Source: JAUVKT01 sp942491535 (GTDB lineage: Bacteria > Bacteroidota > Bacteroidia > Bacteroidales > VadinHA17). From it: a stretch of 64,000 nucleotides of DNA. Below, in pieces: positions 8,922-19,244 of the stretch. A program made the position numbers and the translations under genes. The notes beneath the pieces were generated by a model, which was not told where the DNA came from, ran no database searches, and saw only the letters and a list, made by a program, of their open reading frames with translations. How positions within the stretch are numbered: position 1 is the stretch's first letter; every line of letters begins with the position of its first letter. The stretch covers positions 1 to 64,000 of the forward strand of contig CALOBV010000026.1 of NCBI GenBank assembly GCA_942491535.1, given 5' to 3'.

Positions 8922-10289
8922 ATGAAAACCATACCAATACTAATCTTCAGCATTTTTATAAGCCAGTCTCTATTAGCCCAGGTCGATCACTCTGAGCTTA
9001 TTGACGGACCCTTTAATTCGCCCCAGGAGGTAACAGAGACCTGCCTTCTTTGCCATGAGGGACTCGATAAAGATATTATGAGGACCAGGCACTGGACCTG
9101 GGCAGGCAATGATGTTCTTATGACCGACAAAGAAAATAAATGGGTTGGAAAGAAGAATATTATTAATAACTATTGTATTGCCGTAAGCTCGAACGAGCCA
9201 AGGTGCACCAGCTGTCATATCGGCTATGGCTGGAAGGACGACAGCTTTGATTTCAGCGACGGGAATAATATAGACTGTCTTATCTGCCATGATCAGACCG
9301 GAACATACAAAAAAGTGCCAACCGGTGCAGGGATGCCAGATCCCTCGGTAGATCTCGTTGCTGTCGCAAAGAGCGTGGGCAAAACAACTATTAAGAATTG
9401 CAGCATATGCCATTTCAATGGTGGTGGAGGTACCGGGGTAAAGCATGGCGACATGGATGGAAGCATGATTAATCCATCTCCCGAACTGGATGTACATATG
9501 GGAGGCATAGGATTTACCTGTTCCGATTGCCACGCAGGCGAAAATCACAACATACTGGGTGCCAGTCATGGTTCTCTGGCTCTTGGCGAAAATCATATAG
9601 CCTGTACCGACTGCCATGGCGACAGTCCGCACAGAAGAAAACTGGTAAACGAGCATACAGCTGCCGTGGCCTGTGAAACATGTCATATCCCAAGTTTCGC
9701 ACGTGAAGAACCAACCAAGACATGGTGGGATTGGTCGACAGCAGGAAAAAATAAGGAAGTTACAAAAGATGAATTCGGGCTGCCTACCTACGATAAGAAA
9801 AAGGGCGATTTTGTATGGGATAAAAACATCATCCCCGAATACAGGTGGCACAATGGCCAGGCAGATTATTATGCCTATGGTGATAAGGTTGAACCCGGTG
9901 AAGTTGTTCAGCTTAATAAACTAAATGGTAATATCGACGATGCCGGAGCAAAGATCACTCCTTTCAAGGTGATGAAAGGAAAGCAAATTTATGATTCAAG
10001 AAACGATTACCTTATTGTGCCGAAACTTTTTGGTGAGGGTGGATACTGGTCTACTTTTAACTGGAATACAGCCTCAAAAGCAGGGATGAAGGAAATAAAC
10101 CTTCCCTACTCAGGTAAATTCAGCTTTATTGAGACGGAAATGTACTGGCCAATAAATCACATGGTTGCACCTGCCAGCCAGTCACTGAAGTGTACCGATT
10201 GCCATTCAACAAAAGGTACTATGAGACTTAACTGGAAAGAACTGGGCTACGAAAAGGATCCGATTAAAACAGGAGGAAGGCCCAAGTAA
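8922..10289 (+). CDS. Octaheme c-type cytochrome, tetrathionate reductase (OTR) type
   Basis: A 455-residue secreted protein with a signal peptide (residues 1-20, SLLAQ) and exactly eight CxxCH haem motifs, starting at residues 41, 95, 119, 160, 200, 228, 251 and 424. The long haem-free stretch between the seventh and eighth motifs and the lone C-terminal haem resemble the octaheme tetrathionate reductase family. Family members reduce tetrathionate in vitro and can also act on nitrite or hydroxylamine, so the true substrate is uncertain. It has no membrane segment beyond the signal, so it should be soluble in the periplasm and need an electron donor. No quinol dehydrogenase, cytochrome maturation gene or second cytochrome is in the window. 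The gene is intact. Confidence 0.85.
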   Translation: MKTIPILIFSIFISQSLLAQVDHSELIDGPFNSPQEVTETCLLCHEGLDKDIMRTRHWTWAGNDVLMTDKENKWVGKKNIINNYCIAVSSNEPRCTSCHIGYGWKDDSFDFSDGNNIDCLICHDQTGTYKKVPTGAGMPDPSVDLVAVAKSVGKTTIKNCSICHFNGGGGTGVKHGDMDGSMINPSPELDVHMGGIGFTCSDCHAGENHNILGASHGSLALGENHIACTDCHGDSPHRRKLVNEHTAAVACETCHIPSFAREEPTKTWWDWSTAGKNKEVTKDEFGLPTYDKKKGDFVWDKNIIPEYRWHNGQADYYAYGDKVEPGEVVQLNKLNGNIDDAGAKITPFKVMKGKQIYDSRNDYLIVPKLFGEGGYWSTFNWNTASKAGMKEINLPYSGKFSFIETEMYWPINHMVAPASQSLKCTDCHSTKGTMRLNWKELGYEKDPIKTGGRPK

Positions 10290-10364
10290 AGTACTTCATC
10301 ATACCGGGTTAAGTTTTTTTCGTATATTTCTGGATGACAAGATTCCAGAGTATCTCTTTAGATT

Positions 10365-12230
10365 ATGACTACCTCCCCTTTGCTTATTGTGGTTGGGCTG
10401 GCATGGGTTATTCCTATGGGGCTTTCGGTTATTAAGAATTAAAAAGGTTCCTTCGGTAGTTGTTGAGATAATAATGGGATATTTTGCCGGCAGGTTTCTG
10501 CTTGTAAATATGAATCCTGAAAGCATTAACATACTTGAATTCCTGGGACTTACGGGCTTTATTTTTCTAATGTTTCTGAGCGGACTGGAGATAGATATGG
10601 ACCAGATTACCGGCTCATTTCCCCGTAAAAGGATCACCTATGCAAGGTTTATTAAAAATCCCCCTCCTGGTAGCTGTAGTATATTTCTTTTTACCATAAT
10701 TCTCTCTATGGAGCAGCCAGCGGACTGTCGCTACTGATCGATATCAATAACAGGTGGTACTTTTCTTTGATAATGGTTACTACCTCAATTGGCATCATTC
10801 TGCCTATTCTGAAAGCAAGAGGGGAAGCCTCAGGGAATTTCGGACAAATGCTTATAACTACTGCAGCTACAGCTGATATTCTAAGTATTGTTCTTTTTAC
10901 CTTTACAGCGTTCGTTCTGAAGAATGGGTTCAGGATTGAAATGATGTATATCCTCTTCATGTTTGCATTTTTTTATCTGCTGTACTTCCTGGGTAATCGA
11001 TTCCAAAATATTTCCGCTCTAAAGAAGATATCATTCCAGTTATCCCATGCTGCATCGCAACTAAGTGTGCGGGGAACCCTACTGCTTATTCTGCTATTTG
11101 TTGTTATAAGCCAGCTTATCAGCGCAGAAGTAATTCTTCTTGGAGCTTTCCTGAGTGGCATACTCCTTTCACTATTCCTTCATAAAGAAAGATCATTACT
11201 TCTTGTTAAACTTGACGGAATGGGTTATGGTTTCTTTATACCCATCTTCTTTGTCATGGTTGGAGTAAAATTCGATCCTTCTGCTTTGAAAGAATTTGAG
11301 CTTACTCTTATCCCCTTCCTGCTTACCTTGCTTTTCATGATGTTTGCAGTAAAAACGATACCATCCTTCCTCTTCAAAAAGCAGTTTGGGAGTAGAAAAG
11401 CATTCTCGGCCGGACTATTACTCTCTTCCCGCCTAAGTCTTATTATAGCTGCCTCAGCAATCGGGCTTGAACTGGGAGTAATATCACCCGGCATTAATGC
11501 CAGCTTCATAATAATGGCTGTTGCCACATGCTTACTCGGACCGATACTTTACAATATTGTCAACCTGAAGGATAAGCACCCTTATTCCAGGACAATTATT
11601 GTTGGTGGCAGCAGTAAAGGGGTACTTCTGGCACGCAGGCTGAATATTCATGGTAAAGCATCTGTTATTATCGAGATTGATAAATATCGATGCAATGAGA
11701 TACGATCAAAAGGCCTTGAGACATTCTTATCAGATGGTCTGGACCCTGAAACCTATGTAAAGTTGAAGATCACAGACTCTGTTTATATTGTAGTTGAGAC
11801 CGGTTCAGACGACCTCAATATCCGTATTTGCGAAATATTGAGGAAGGAGTTTAAACATGAGAAAGTAATCTCAATGACTAATGAACAAAGTGTTGAAAGA
11901 CAACTTAAAAGATTGAATATTGAAACAATTGATGTCAGGAGAGTAATGGCGGCTACAATAGAAAGTCTTATTCTCAGACCAACAACCTATCATGCCCTGG
12001 TAGAGACATTTGAGAACTTCAGTGTTGAAGAAATCACAATTACAAATAGAAATTTTGACGCTTCCCGGGTACGTGAGATCGCCCTGCATAATGATGCCAT
12101 CCTGATTATGGTAAAAAGGGGAACCAACTTTTTCATACCACATGGTGAAACATTTCTTAAAACGGGTGATATTTTAAATGTATTTGGAACAGATTCAGCC
12201 CTGGAAAATACCCGGGAGAAACTCGGATAA
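10365..12230 (+). pseudogene. CPA2-type monovalent cation/proton antiporter with TrkA domains, N-terminus frameshifted
   Basis: The intact 487-residue frame from 10767 holds membrane helices followed by a TrkA-N (RCK) domain starting near TIIVGGSSKG and a TrkA-C domain (HNDAILIMVKRG, LKTGDILNVFG). This is the layout of CPA2 antiporters such as KefB-type K+/H+ or Na+/H+ exchangers. The first helices are upstream in other frames: ATG at 10365 gives MTTSPLLIVVGLAWVIPMGL, then KVPSVVVEIIMGYFAGRFLL and FLMFLSGLEIDMDQ, then SLLIDINNRWYFSLI, which joins the main frame. At least three small indels are needed (an AA pair near 10437, a C run near 10660, and one near 10690-10700). Restored length would be about 620 residues, normal for the family. 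Confidence 0.78.
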
Positions 12231-12234
12231 CAAT

Positions 12235-12262
12235 ACAGGGATAAATAGTTATTTATCCTGTA
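12235..12262. terminator. Possible bidirectional terminator hairpin
   Basis: ACAGGGATAAATA-GT-TATTTATCCTGT, with one bulged G, lies five bases after the antiporter stop and 32 bases from the stop of the convergent acetamidase gene. There is no clear T run, so the call rests on position and stem quality. Confidence 0.45.
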
Positions 12263-12293
12263 GGAAGCCTTACACTCTTAAATCGTCATTTTT

Positions 12294-13301
12294 TCATTTC
12301 TGAAAAACAGACTTCTTAATATGCATAGTTACCATCATATTCTGATCCACGACCTCAGCTATCCTTAAATCACCTGCCAGTGATGTAAGCATATAAGCTT
12401 CGCTACGGCTTAATCCATATTCACCCTCAAGATAATCTATCATATAGGTATTTGCTTTTCGGGCTGCTTCGTCAAGAGTTGGCGCAAAAGCAGTTACTGC
12501 ATAGGTATCTGGCGTCTCATACTGAGGTTCAGAGATAATTCTCCCTCCTTTAATCACATTTACTTCGTAGACAACCCTGCCGGGAATCTCAACTGCTGTT
12601 CCGCATACTTCTCCTGCACCCTGTGCTGCATGCATATCGCCAATCGAAAATAATGCACCTTCAACAAATACCGGAAAGTACATAATGGTGCCCTGTGTCA
12701 TATGAGGATCATCCATATTACCTCCGTTGGCCCTTGGTGGAATGGTTGAAAGCATCTCCTCTGTATCAGGAGCAACACCCATAACTCCCGGGAAAGGATC
12801 TAATGGCACTATAATACCCTCTGCAAACTCAAGAGTTTGCATATCCTTTGATAATTCATAGGTTTTAAGCATTGGTTCAAATTCTTCCTCAAGAAATATG
12901 CCGTTAACTATGCGTGTCCAGCCCCAGTCACCTATCTCAACAACATGAAGAGTTACCTTTAATACATCACCCGGCATGGCTCCATTAATGTAAACCGGAC
13001 CTGTTAAGGGATGCACCAGGTTTGCATCATAATTCTCAAGATTTGAATATTCGTCCCAGGTCATTCCCGGTGTGATCTGCTCATCAGCTGCCTCCTCAGT
13101 AAATGCTTCAATTATGGCTCCATCTTCTACCATAATTATTGGTTCAATAGAACTGCTAAACTTATTATGCGTCTGATCCTTTGTAAGTGTATAATCAATT
13201 TCCGGGACAATAGTTACATTATTGTCAACCGGTCCGGGAGCATTGCATCCGGATAAAAATATTATTATAATAATTGCAGGCAGTAGATGATTAGCTCTCA
13301 T
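12294..13301 (-). CDS. Acetamidase/formamidase family lipoprotein
   Basis: A 335-residue protein with a lipoprotein signal (FLSGC, lipid-modified Cys19). The body matches the acetamidase/formamidase fold, with GPVYINGAMPGDVLKVTLH near residues 101-119, the proline-rich PRANGGNMDDP region, and ALFSIGDMHAAQGAGEVCG, which carries the conserved Asp-His metal-site segment. The family hydrolyses formamide or acetamide to ammonia and the acid; exported lipoprotein forms in Bacteroidota are uncharacterised. It is transcribed alone and converges with the antiporter gene. It adds to the amide- and peptide-cleaving enzymes of the window, but substrate is inference. Confidence 0.85.
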   Translation of the reverse strand: MRANHLLPAIIIIIFLSGCNAPGPVDNNVTIVPEIDYTLTKDQTHNKFSSSIEPIIMVEDGAIIEAFTEEAADEQITPGMTWDEYSNLENYDANLVHPLTGPVYINGAMPGDVLKVTLHVVEIGDWGWTRIVNGIFLEEEFEPMLKTYELSKDMQTLEFAEGIIVPLDPFPGVMGVAPDTEEMLSTIPPRANGGNMDDPHMTQGTIMYFPVFVEGALFSIGDMHAAQGAGEVCGTAVEIPGRVVYEVNVIKGGRIISEPQYETPDTYAVTAFAPTLDEAARKANTYMIDYLEGEYGLSRSEAYMLTSLAGDLRIAEVVDQNMMVTMHIKKSVFQK

Positions 13302-13482
13302 ATCAGTTGGTATTTTTGATTAATAATCCAAATATAATGAAAAGAAGATATAATTAGCGTGGGAGACGTTAGTAGTCTAAACCACTAAACTCATTTCCAA
13401 CCAATTCTCAACCTTATTCCTTACGCCCCATAATGCAACTTTTATTATATTACATCGTCTTTTGGACATAGAATAACCTGGC

Positions 13483-15855
13483 ATGATCAAAAACTACCTC
13501 CTTATCAGCCTGCGCAACCTATATAAAAACAGGGTTTATGCAGCAATCAATATCCTTGGTATGGGCATTGCCCTTGCAGTTTGTATTGTAGCATATTTCA
13601 ATTATGCTTTTGACTATACTTTCGACAGGCAACATGAGAACTTTGATGAAATATACAGGGTTACTTCAACCCGCGATATGGAAGGAAGAAGCCAGGAGTA
13701 CGGACTGGTACCGGCTGCACTTGCACTGGAGATTAAAGACGAGATTCCGGGAGTAATAGACCTGACAAGATTATTTAATTCCTACTCGCCGATCAAATAT
13801 AACAAAGAGCTTTTCAGTCGCAGAATAACTTATGTAGACCCGGAGTTCTTTGATATTTTCACCGTTCGAATGAAGGAAGGAGATCCTGAGAGTCTGCAGG
13901 AAAGAAATAATATACTTATCAGCGAGAGTTTCGGAAATACTCTTTTTGGTGATGATAGTCCTCTTGGTAAATCAGTCTCAATTATTAACGACGCTAACCG
14001 GGAATTTACATATACAATCAGTGGAGTGTTTGAGGATTGCCAGGACAACTCAAGCTTCAGGTACGATGTGCTTACTCATTCAGATAATTTCTTAAGCATG
14101 TGGCAAATTAACGACACAGATTGGAGAGCATGGACGAATGTGTTGTTTTTACAATTAAATCCTGAAGCTTCGAAAGACGCAATAATAGAATCATTAAACA
14201 GCTACCTTCCTCAGCAAAACAATGCAAGAGAAGACTTTGTCATTACAGGTTTCAACCTGGTTGCACTGGATGATGTTGGCGATAACTCAAGAGAACTATG
14301 GGTAAGCAGCCTCTTCCCAGGTTTACACCCGGCTGCCACACTGGCGCCACCTATAATGGCCTTTTTTATATTGCTGATCGGCTGCTTCAACTTTGCAAAT
14401 ACCACTATTGCCACCATGGGTCGCAGACTTAAAGAAATCGGTCTCAGAAAAACTTTTGGGGGGATTCAGGATTCAATTAATTGTCCAGTTCTTCCTGGAG
14501 TCGCTTGTTATCTGCACACTGGCAACACTCGTGGGTATAGCAATTGCAAGATTTCTTGTACCTGCATATAGCAGCTTATGGGAATATATGACCCTTTCAA
14601 TGTCGATGGCAGGGCACTGGAACTTTATTCTTTTTCTTCTCGGACTGTTGCTATTGACAGGATTTATGTCGGGGTCTACCCTGCCCTGTATATTAGCAGG
14701 CTAAACCCGGTTAATATACTGAGATCACAGACCCGCTTTGGTAAAACCGGCCTTGTATCACATATACTGCTTACTCTTCAGTTCTCAATATCAATAATGG
14801 CTCTCGTTATGGGCATTGTCTTTATAAAAAACTCTGATTATCAACAAAACATGGATATGGGTTATGAGAGAGATAAACTGATTACTGTTCCCATTATCAG
14901 TGAGCATTTCGACCAGTACCATGAAGCAGTAAAGGATAACCCTCTTATATCAGTTGCAGCAGGAACCCAGCAACATATAGGTTTCGGTATTTACCGCAGA
15001 CCACTCAAATACAGGGATCTCCAGGTAGAGGTTGATGTAATGGATGTTGGTCCGGAATGGACAGAAGCAGTAGGATTAAGGCTCAAGGATGGCAGGCTGT
15101 TCGACCCGCTCAGGGTAGATGCTGACCGTGAGGGATCTGTAATTGTTAATGAGCAATTTGTAAAGGATTTCGGTATGGATAATCCTATCGGACAGACTCT
15201 TACTATGTACGACACCACTACTTTCACCATTATTGGAGTGGTAGAAGATTACCTGGTATCTGCAGTATGGAGAGCTGTTGAACCAGCTATATTAAGACTT
15301 ACAAGAAACGAAGACTATTTCAACCTCGTTGTCCGTACATCTCCTGAAAATATGGCTGAAGTAAAAGAATACCTGAAAGAGAAATGGCAGACGCTCTTTC
15401 CATCCTATGTATTTGAAGGTATGTTCCAGGAGGAAACCATGGAAGAAGAAAAGTACCTTAATGAAAGTATTACTAAACTTAATATGTTCCTGGCTATCGT
15501 TGCAACTATTCTTTCGTTAATCGGAATCTATTCACTGGTTTCCCTGAGCGTACTACACAGGACTAAAGAAATTGGCATCAGGAATGTTGTTGGTGCACCA
15601 CTGATAAAAATAATGGTCCTGCTTAATCGTAAATTCATAATTATTTTATTTATAGCATCAGTAATTGGCTGTGCAGGAGGTTATTACATTTCAGCAATAC
15701 TCCTTGACAGCATATGGGATTACTTTACAGATATTACCATATGGATGATGCTGACAGCAGTAATAATTATGTTCCTTGTAACTCTTATTACGATATCAGC
15801 TAAAACATATAGTGCAGCCATTCAGAACCCTGTAGATGCACTTCAATCAGAATAA
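13483..15855 (+). CDS. FtsX/MacB-like ABC transporter permease, two compensating frameshifts
   Basis: Together the frames encode about 790 residues in the double-FtsX layout common in Bacteroidota: membrane helix near residues 20-40, a MacB-type periplasmic domain, an FtsX domain, a second periplasmic domain, and a C-terminal FtsX domain (TKEIGIRNVVGA followed by helices) ending NPVDALQSE. The reading leaves frame at a six-G run (14458-14463, one G too many: KTFGGFRIQ expected) and returns at a four-G run (14671-14674, one too few: SGVYPALYISR expected). Such permeases need a cognate ATPase for lipoprotein release, antibiotic or peptide export; none is adjacent. A related intact permease is at 61022-63451. 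Confidence 0.85.
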
Positions 15856-15900
15856 GTATAAACCGAGTTTAAAACTTCGAATTTCTTATTTCACTTAATC

Positions 15901-15956
15901 ACACCCAACACCCAACACCCAACACCCAACACCCAACACCCAACACCCCAACACTA
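15901..15956. repeat. CACCCAA heptamer tandem repeat
   Basis: Seven near-perfect ACACCCA units lie between convergent genes and end at the stop codon of the minus-strand gene 15959-16597. In that gene's direction the tract reads GTGTTGGGTGTTGGG, purine-rich and right after the stop. The same unit, reversed, occurs at 63616-63661. Confidence 0.9.
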
Positions 15957-15958
15957 CC

Positions 15959-16597
15959 TTACCTCTTACCGATAATAAACCCGGTTTTAAGTAAAACACC
16001 GTTAAATTCGCCGCCGGTTGTATAAATCATATCCATCCCAGGAACTATCCTGTAAGAAGCACCCATAAAAAATCTTAATCTTTTCGATATATTTAACTCT
16101 GCAACTATCGACGGCTCTATAACAAAAAAGCCCTGTGAATCAATCACCCTCCTCCTCATCTTAGTATCTCCGTCTGATGTTATTGTAGTATATTTTCTTG
16201 TAGTCAGGTAGCCAGCCATACCTCCTCCTATCAGTATCGGTGTGGAAAAATGGACAATATTATTATGATAAAAAACCGGGGTAACAACTAAACCACCATA
16301 AACTGTCTTAAATATACCCTCCTCGTACTCCTCTCCAAGGTCACCATATCTGGGATTATTAACATTGGCCTTAACACCCAGGCCCAGACCCAGTATCCCG
16401 TTAAGCATAGTCCCACCTTCAAGCGAGGTGATTAATAACTTATTACCTTCAAAGTCAGATATTCCAAAGTCAGCCATACCATAGTAGGTCGTACTTATTG
16501 CATTCTCGCCAAACAAAGTTTTAACACCATCCTGAGCATAGGTACTCCGAACCCCAATACCTAATACTACCAATAAGATTAATGTTCTTGTATTCAT
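15959..16597 (-). CDS. Hypothetical secreted protein, probable outer-membrane beta-barrel
   Basis: A 212-residue protein with a signal peptide (about residues 1-21, TYAQ). The mature part alternates polar and hydrophobic residues and is rich in Gly and aromatics, with repeated short strands such as GILGLGLGVKANV, TVYGGLVVTPVFY, TPILIGGGMAGYL and GVLLKTGFIIGKR at the very end. This suggests a small 8- to 10-strand outer-membrane barrel. I do not recognise a named family. It stands alone and converges with the FtsX permease. Function unknown. Confidence 0.7.
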   Translation of the reverse strand: MNTRTLILLVVLGIGVRSTYAQDGVKTLFGENAISTTYYGMADFGISDFEGNKLLITSLEGGTMLNGILGLGLGVKANVNNPRYGDLGEEYEEGIFKTVYGGLVVTPVFYHNNIVHFSTPILIGGGMAGYLTTRKYTTITSDGDTKMRRRVIDSQGFFVIEPSIVAELNISKRLRFFMGASYRIVPGMDMIYTTGGEFNGVLLKTGFIIGKR

Positions 16598-16808
16598 AGT
16601 TATATTTTACTTAGATTGATTATACGTTGATATAATAACGTAATAATTCCCTAAGGCCTGTAAAAATGGGATAATAAGAAGAAAAATAAAATATTTTATG
16701 TTTTTTTAACCGAAAAAAGTGTGGAGTATGAAATGCGAAGTGCAAAATGCGGAGTAATCTACAATAGTATCAAATTACAGATCCCTCACTTCTTTCGGGA
16801 TGACAAAA

Positions 16809-16861
16809 GCCACATGCCACATGCCATTACCTCTTACCTCTTACCTCTTTGCTCTTTGCTC
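16809..16861. repeat. CACATGC / TTACCTC / TTTGCTC short repeats
   Basis: Imperfect tandem units (GCCACAT x2, TTACCTC x3, TTTGCTC x2) end exactly at the stop codon of the minus-strand gene 16862-17323, making a purine-rich tract after the stop on the coding strand. A related ATGCGAAGTGCAAA tract is at 16720-16758. The gap 16598-16808 holds nothing else I recognise. Confidence 0.75.
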
Positions 16862-17323
16862 TTAAAGAAGTTCATCCTCATTTACCCCCACCGACTGCCT
16901 GATATAAGATGGCCTGGGATAAGTCATAAGAATTCCGGCGAACGAAATTGCAGCAAAAAGCAGGACCAGGATATTTCCGGTCAAAATAAAGACAACTATA
17001 GAAAACAACTCAACTCCTTCATAAGTGGCAAGTCTTATTATCATCCCTGATTGGAAAGCTGCCATCTTCTTCCTGGTATCATCCTCGGGCTTAACTGCAG
17101 AGAATGCCCTGCGCGATATTATGGAGCCCATCGGGATTGAAATAAGGGTGATAATAATTAGCGCCAGGTTTAAAGGCTCCTGGATATCAAATGCAGATGA
17201 GCTGGCACCCTCGGTAATGACCAGGGCTATAAAAAGAAACAATATTGGCCCCGCCAGGATTGCAAAATATATTTTCTTTACCAGGCTGTATGCAGCTTTC
17301 GGATCGTAAGTATTTTGAGCCAT
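16862..17323 (-). CDS. Hypothetical four-helix membrane protein
   Basis: The start is placed at ATG 17323 (MAQNTYDPKAA); an in-frame upstream start would overlap the preceding gene. The 153-residue product has four hydrophobic segments, near residues 18-38 (IYFAILAGPILFLFIALVI), 50-68, 95-112 and 115-132, joined by short charged loops. Bacteroidota have many such small 4-TM proteins and I do not recognise a named function. It begins 19 bases after the stop of the serine hydrolase gene on the same strand, so the two are probably co-transcribed. Confidence 0.7.
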   Translation of the reverse strand: MAQNTYDPKAAYSLVKKIYFAILAGPILFLFIALVITEGASSSAFDIQEPLNLALIIITLISIPMGSIISRRAFSAVKPEDDTRKKMAAFQSGMIIRLATYEGVELFSIVVFILTGNILVLLFAAISFAGILMTYPRPSYIRQSVGVNEDELL

Positions 17324-17342
17324 ATCTATTGTGTTTAGCGTT

Positions 17343-19145
17343 TTATTTTTTGCGTTTCGCAGTAAAAATTCCATTCGGCTGGATGAATTTACATTCAACT
17401 ATATTGCCATCATCGTCTTCAATAAATTCAACGCTAAAACCTTCAACTATTATCAGCTTAAATTTATTTTTCCCAAGTGACATCAGCTCATATTCCGGCT
17501 GGCCTGTAACAAAGAGATGAAGCTTATCATTTTTTATGTAAAATTTAGCAATCATACCGGGTAGTTCATAGTCACCGCATAATTTCTTAAGCGCTTCCTC
17601 CTCCAATGCAACTTCAATCGGTACTTTCTTGAAGATAATAGGGTCGGTGGCTGGCTCCAGTTTCGCTTCGAACCCGCATATCTCACCGCTCAGATCAGTT
17701 TCAAACTTAAACAAAATTTCTATTGCAGCAGATGTATCCACCTTTGTCTCTTTAATCATGTATGGCTTAAACACATCATAATGATAGTGTTTCAAATAAA
17801 CCCTCATCAGAGGTAACTTACCATATACGGAGTCACCTGAAACCTCGACAATAAAATCACCATAGCCATCATTTGAATAAGTACCTGCGTATTCTGCTAT
17901 ATCATGCGACGGGCTTGTTCCGTGCTTTTTAGCCGACTCGGCAGATTCTTCAGCTTCCTCAGCCGATTTTATGGCCTCGTCAATTTTGTCCTTCGTAATT
18001 TTTATCCAGTCCGACTTCTCTACACCCAGCATTCTGTCTGAAATAAGGTTCCGAATTACTCCCGGAGCGGCAGATCCGTTCTGGTTAACCAGTACTACAA
18101 TCCCTATACTGTCGGATGGAAAGAAACATGTACTTGCAGAAAATCCGTCAATATTACCTCCATGCTCAACACGGTAATGTCCCTTGTATGAAGCCAGGAA
18201 CCAACCAAATCCGTAGTTAGCAAAGTGCATATCCGGACTTTCCTTTGCAGGAAATCCTGCTGCAGCTACCATCTGTGAACTTATTGCCTGCCTGCGGAAA
18301 GCGGACGGTACAATTTCTTCTCCCTCATATTTCCCATCGTTGATCCAAGTCATTACCCAATTTGCCATCTCCCTTGCACTGCTGTTGATACTTCCGGCAG
18401 GACCCATGGTAGCAATCCGGTAATAATCCATTTTCTTAATCTCCTTATTATCTTTCAGTTCGTAACCCAGTGATGCGTTATCGCTATCCTCCATCTCGTC
18501 TATCGACAGATTAGACCTGGTCATACCCAGGGGTGCAAAGATCTTTTCCCTGACATTATCCTCCCAGCTCTTGCCACTTACCTTTTCGGCAATAACGCCC
18601 TGGGCCAGGAACATAAAATTATTATAATACCACTGCTCCCTTACACCGGTAAAAGGCTCCATATACTTAACTCTTTTCAGTAGAGCCTCCTTTGTTTCGC
18701 CAGGGAAAAAATACCATGAAAAATCATGACGTGGCAATCCGGTTCGGTGACACATAAGGTCTTTCACCTTAATTGAATTATTCATTTCATCATTAATAAA
18801 GCTGAAACCTGGAATATACTCGGCGGGGCTTGCATCAAGTGATACATCACCATCAGATTCCATCATTCCAATTATAGATGATGTAAATGCCTTGGTGCAT
18901 GAGCCAATGGCAAAGAGAGTATTTTCATCAGCTTTAACCTTGTTTTCATAGTCGCTGTAACCGAATCCCTCTGAAAAAATTACCTTATCCTTTTCAACAA
19001 CCGCCACCCCAAACCCGGCAACTTTGAAGGTCTCAAGAACCTTTTCAAGTTCCTTCTCTATTCCCTTTAACCTTTTATCAGCTGTCTGTGAAACAACTGG
19101 AAAAGCAAATAATAATGCAGTCAGAATTACAATTATCTTTTTCAT
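17343..19145 (-). CDS. Secreted beta-lactamase-family serine hydrolase
   Basis: A 600-residue protein with a signal peptide (residues 1-20) and a class C beta-lactamase/penicillin-binding-like domain to about residue 370. The catalytic SxxK is SCTK at 82-85, the YxN tyrosine is near 173-176 (WYYNN) and HGG is at 328-330. After a Lys/Glu-rich linker (about 385-410) comes a C-terminal beta-rich domain of the DUF3471 kind. Such proteins are usually esterases or peptidases rather than antibiotic-degrading enzymes. The gene is intact and is followed by a small membrane protein gene in the same operon. Substrate is not predictable. Confidence 0.87.
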   Translation of the reverse strand: MKKIIVILTALLFAFPVVSQTADKRLKGIEKELEKVLETFKVAGFGVAVVEKDKVIFSEGFGYSDYENKVKADENTLFAIGSCTKAFTSSIIGMMESDGDVSLDASPAEYIPGFSFINDEMNNSIKVKDLMCHRTGLPRHDFSWYFFPGETKEALLKRVKYMEPFTGVREQWYYNNFMFLAQGVIAEKVSGKSWEDNVREKIFAPLGMTRSNLSIDEMEDSDNASLGYELKDNKEIKKMDYYRIATMGPAGSINSSAREMANWVMTWINDGKYEGEEIVPSAFRRQAISSQMVAAAGFPAKESPDMHFANYGFGWFLASYKGHYRVEHGGNIDGFSASTCFFPSDSIGIVVLVNQNGSAAPGVIRNLISDRMLGVEKSDWIKITKDKIDEAIKSAEEAEESAESAKKHGTSPSHDIAEYAGTYSNDGYGDFIVEVSGDSVYGKLPLMRVYLKHYHYDVFKPYMIKETKVDTSAAIEILFKFETDLSGEICGFEAKLEPATDPIIFKKVPIEVALEEEALKKLCGDYELPGMIAKFYIKNDKLHLFVTGQPEYELMSLGKNKFKLIIVEGFSVEFIEDDDGNIVECKFIQPNGIFTAKRKK

Positions 19146-19244
19146 ATAATGTGAGTTAAAAAATGAATCCCGAAATTACAAAAGAGATCAGCCACTTCAA
19201 ATAAAAAAGATTGATTAATTTAGCATCTTATAACAGTAATAAAT

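Noticed and set aside
8973..9851. Long minus-strand ORF opposite the octaheme cytochrome
   Set aside because: It is a shadow of the cytochrome gene. The plus frame has a signal peptide and eight haem motifs; the minus frame has no family features.
17343..19145. Beta-lactamase antibiotic resistance gene
   Set aside because: The SxxK, YxN and HGG motifs define the wider serine hydrolase family. The extra C-terminal domain and length point to an esterase or peptidase, so resistance is not supported.
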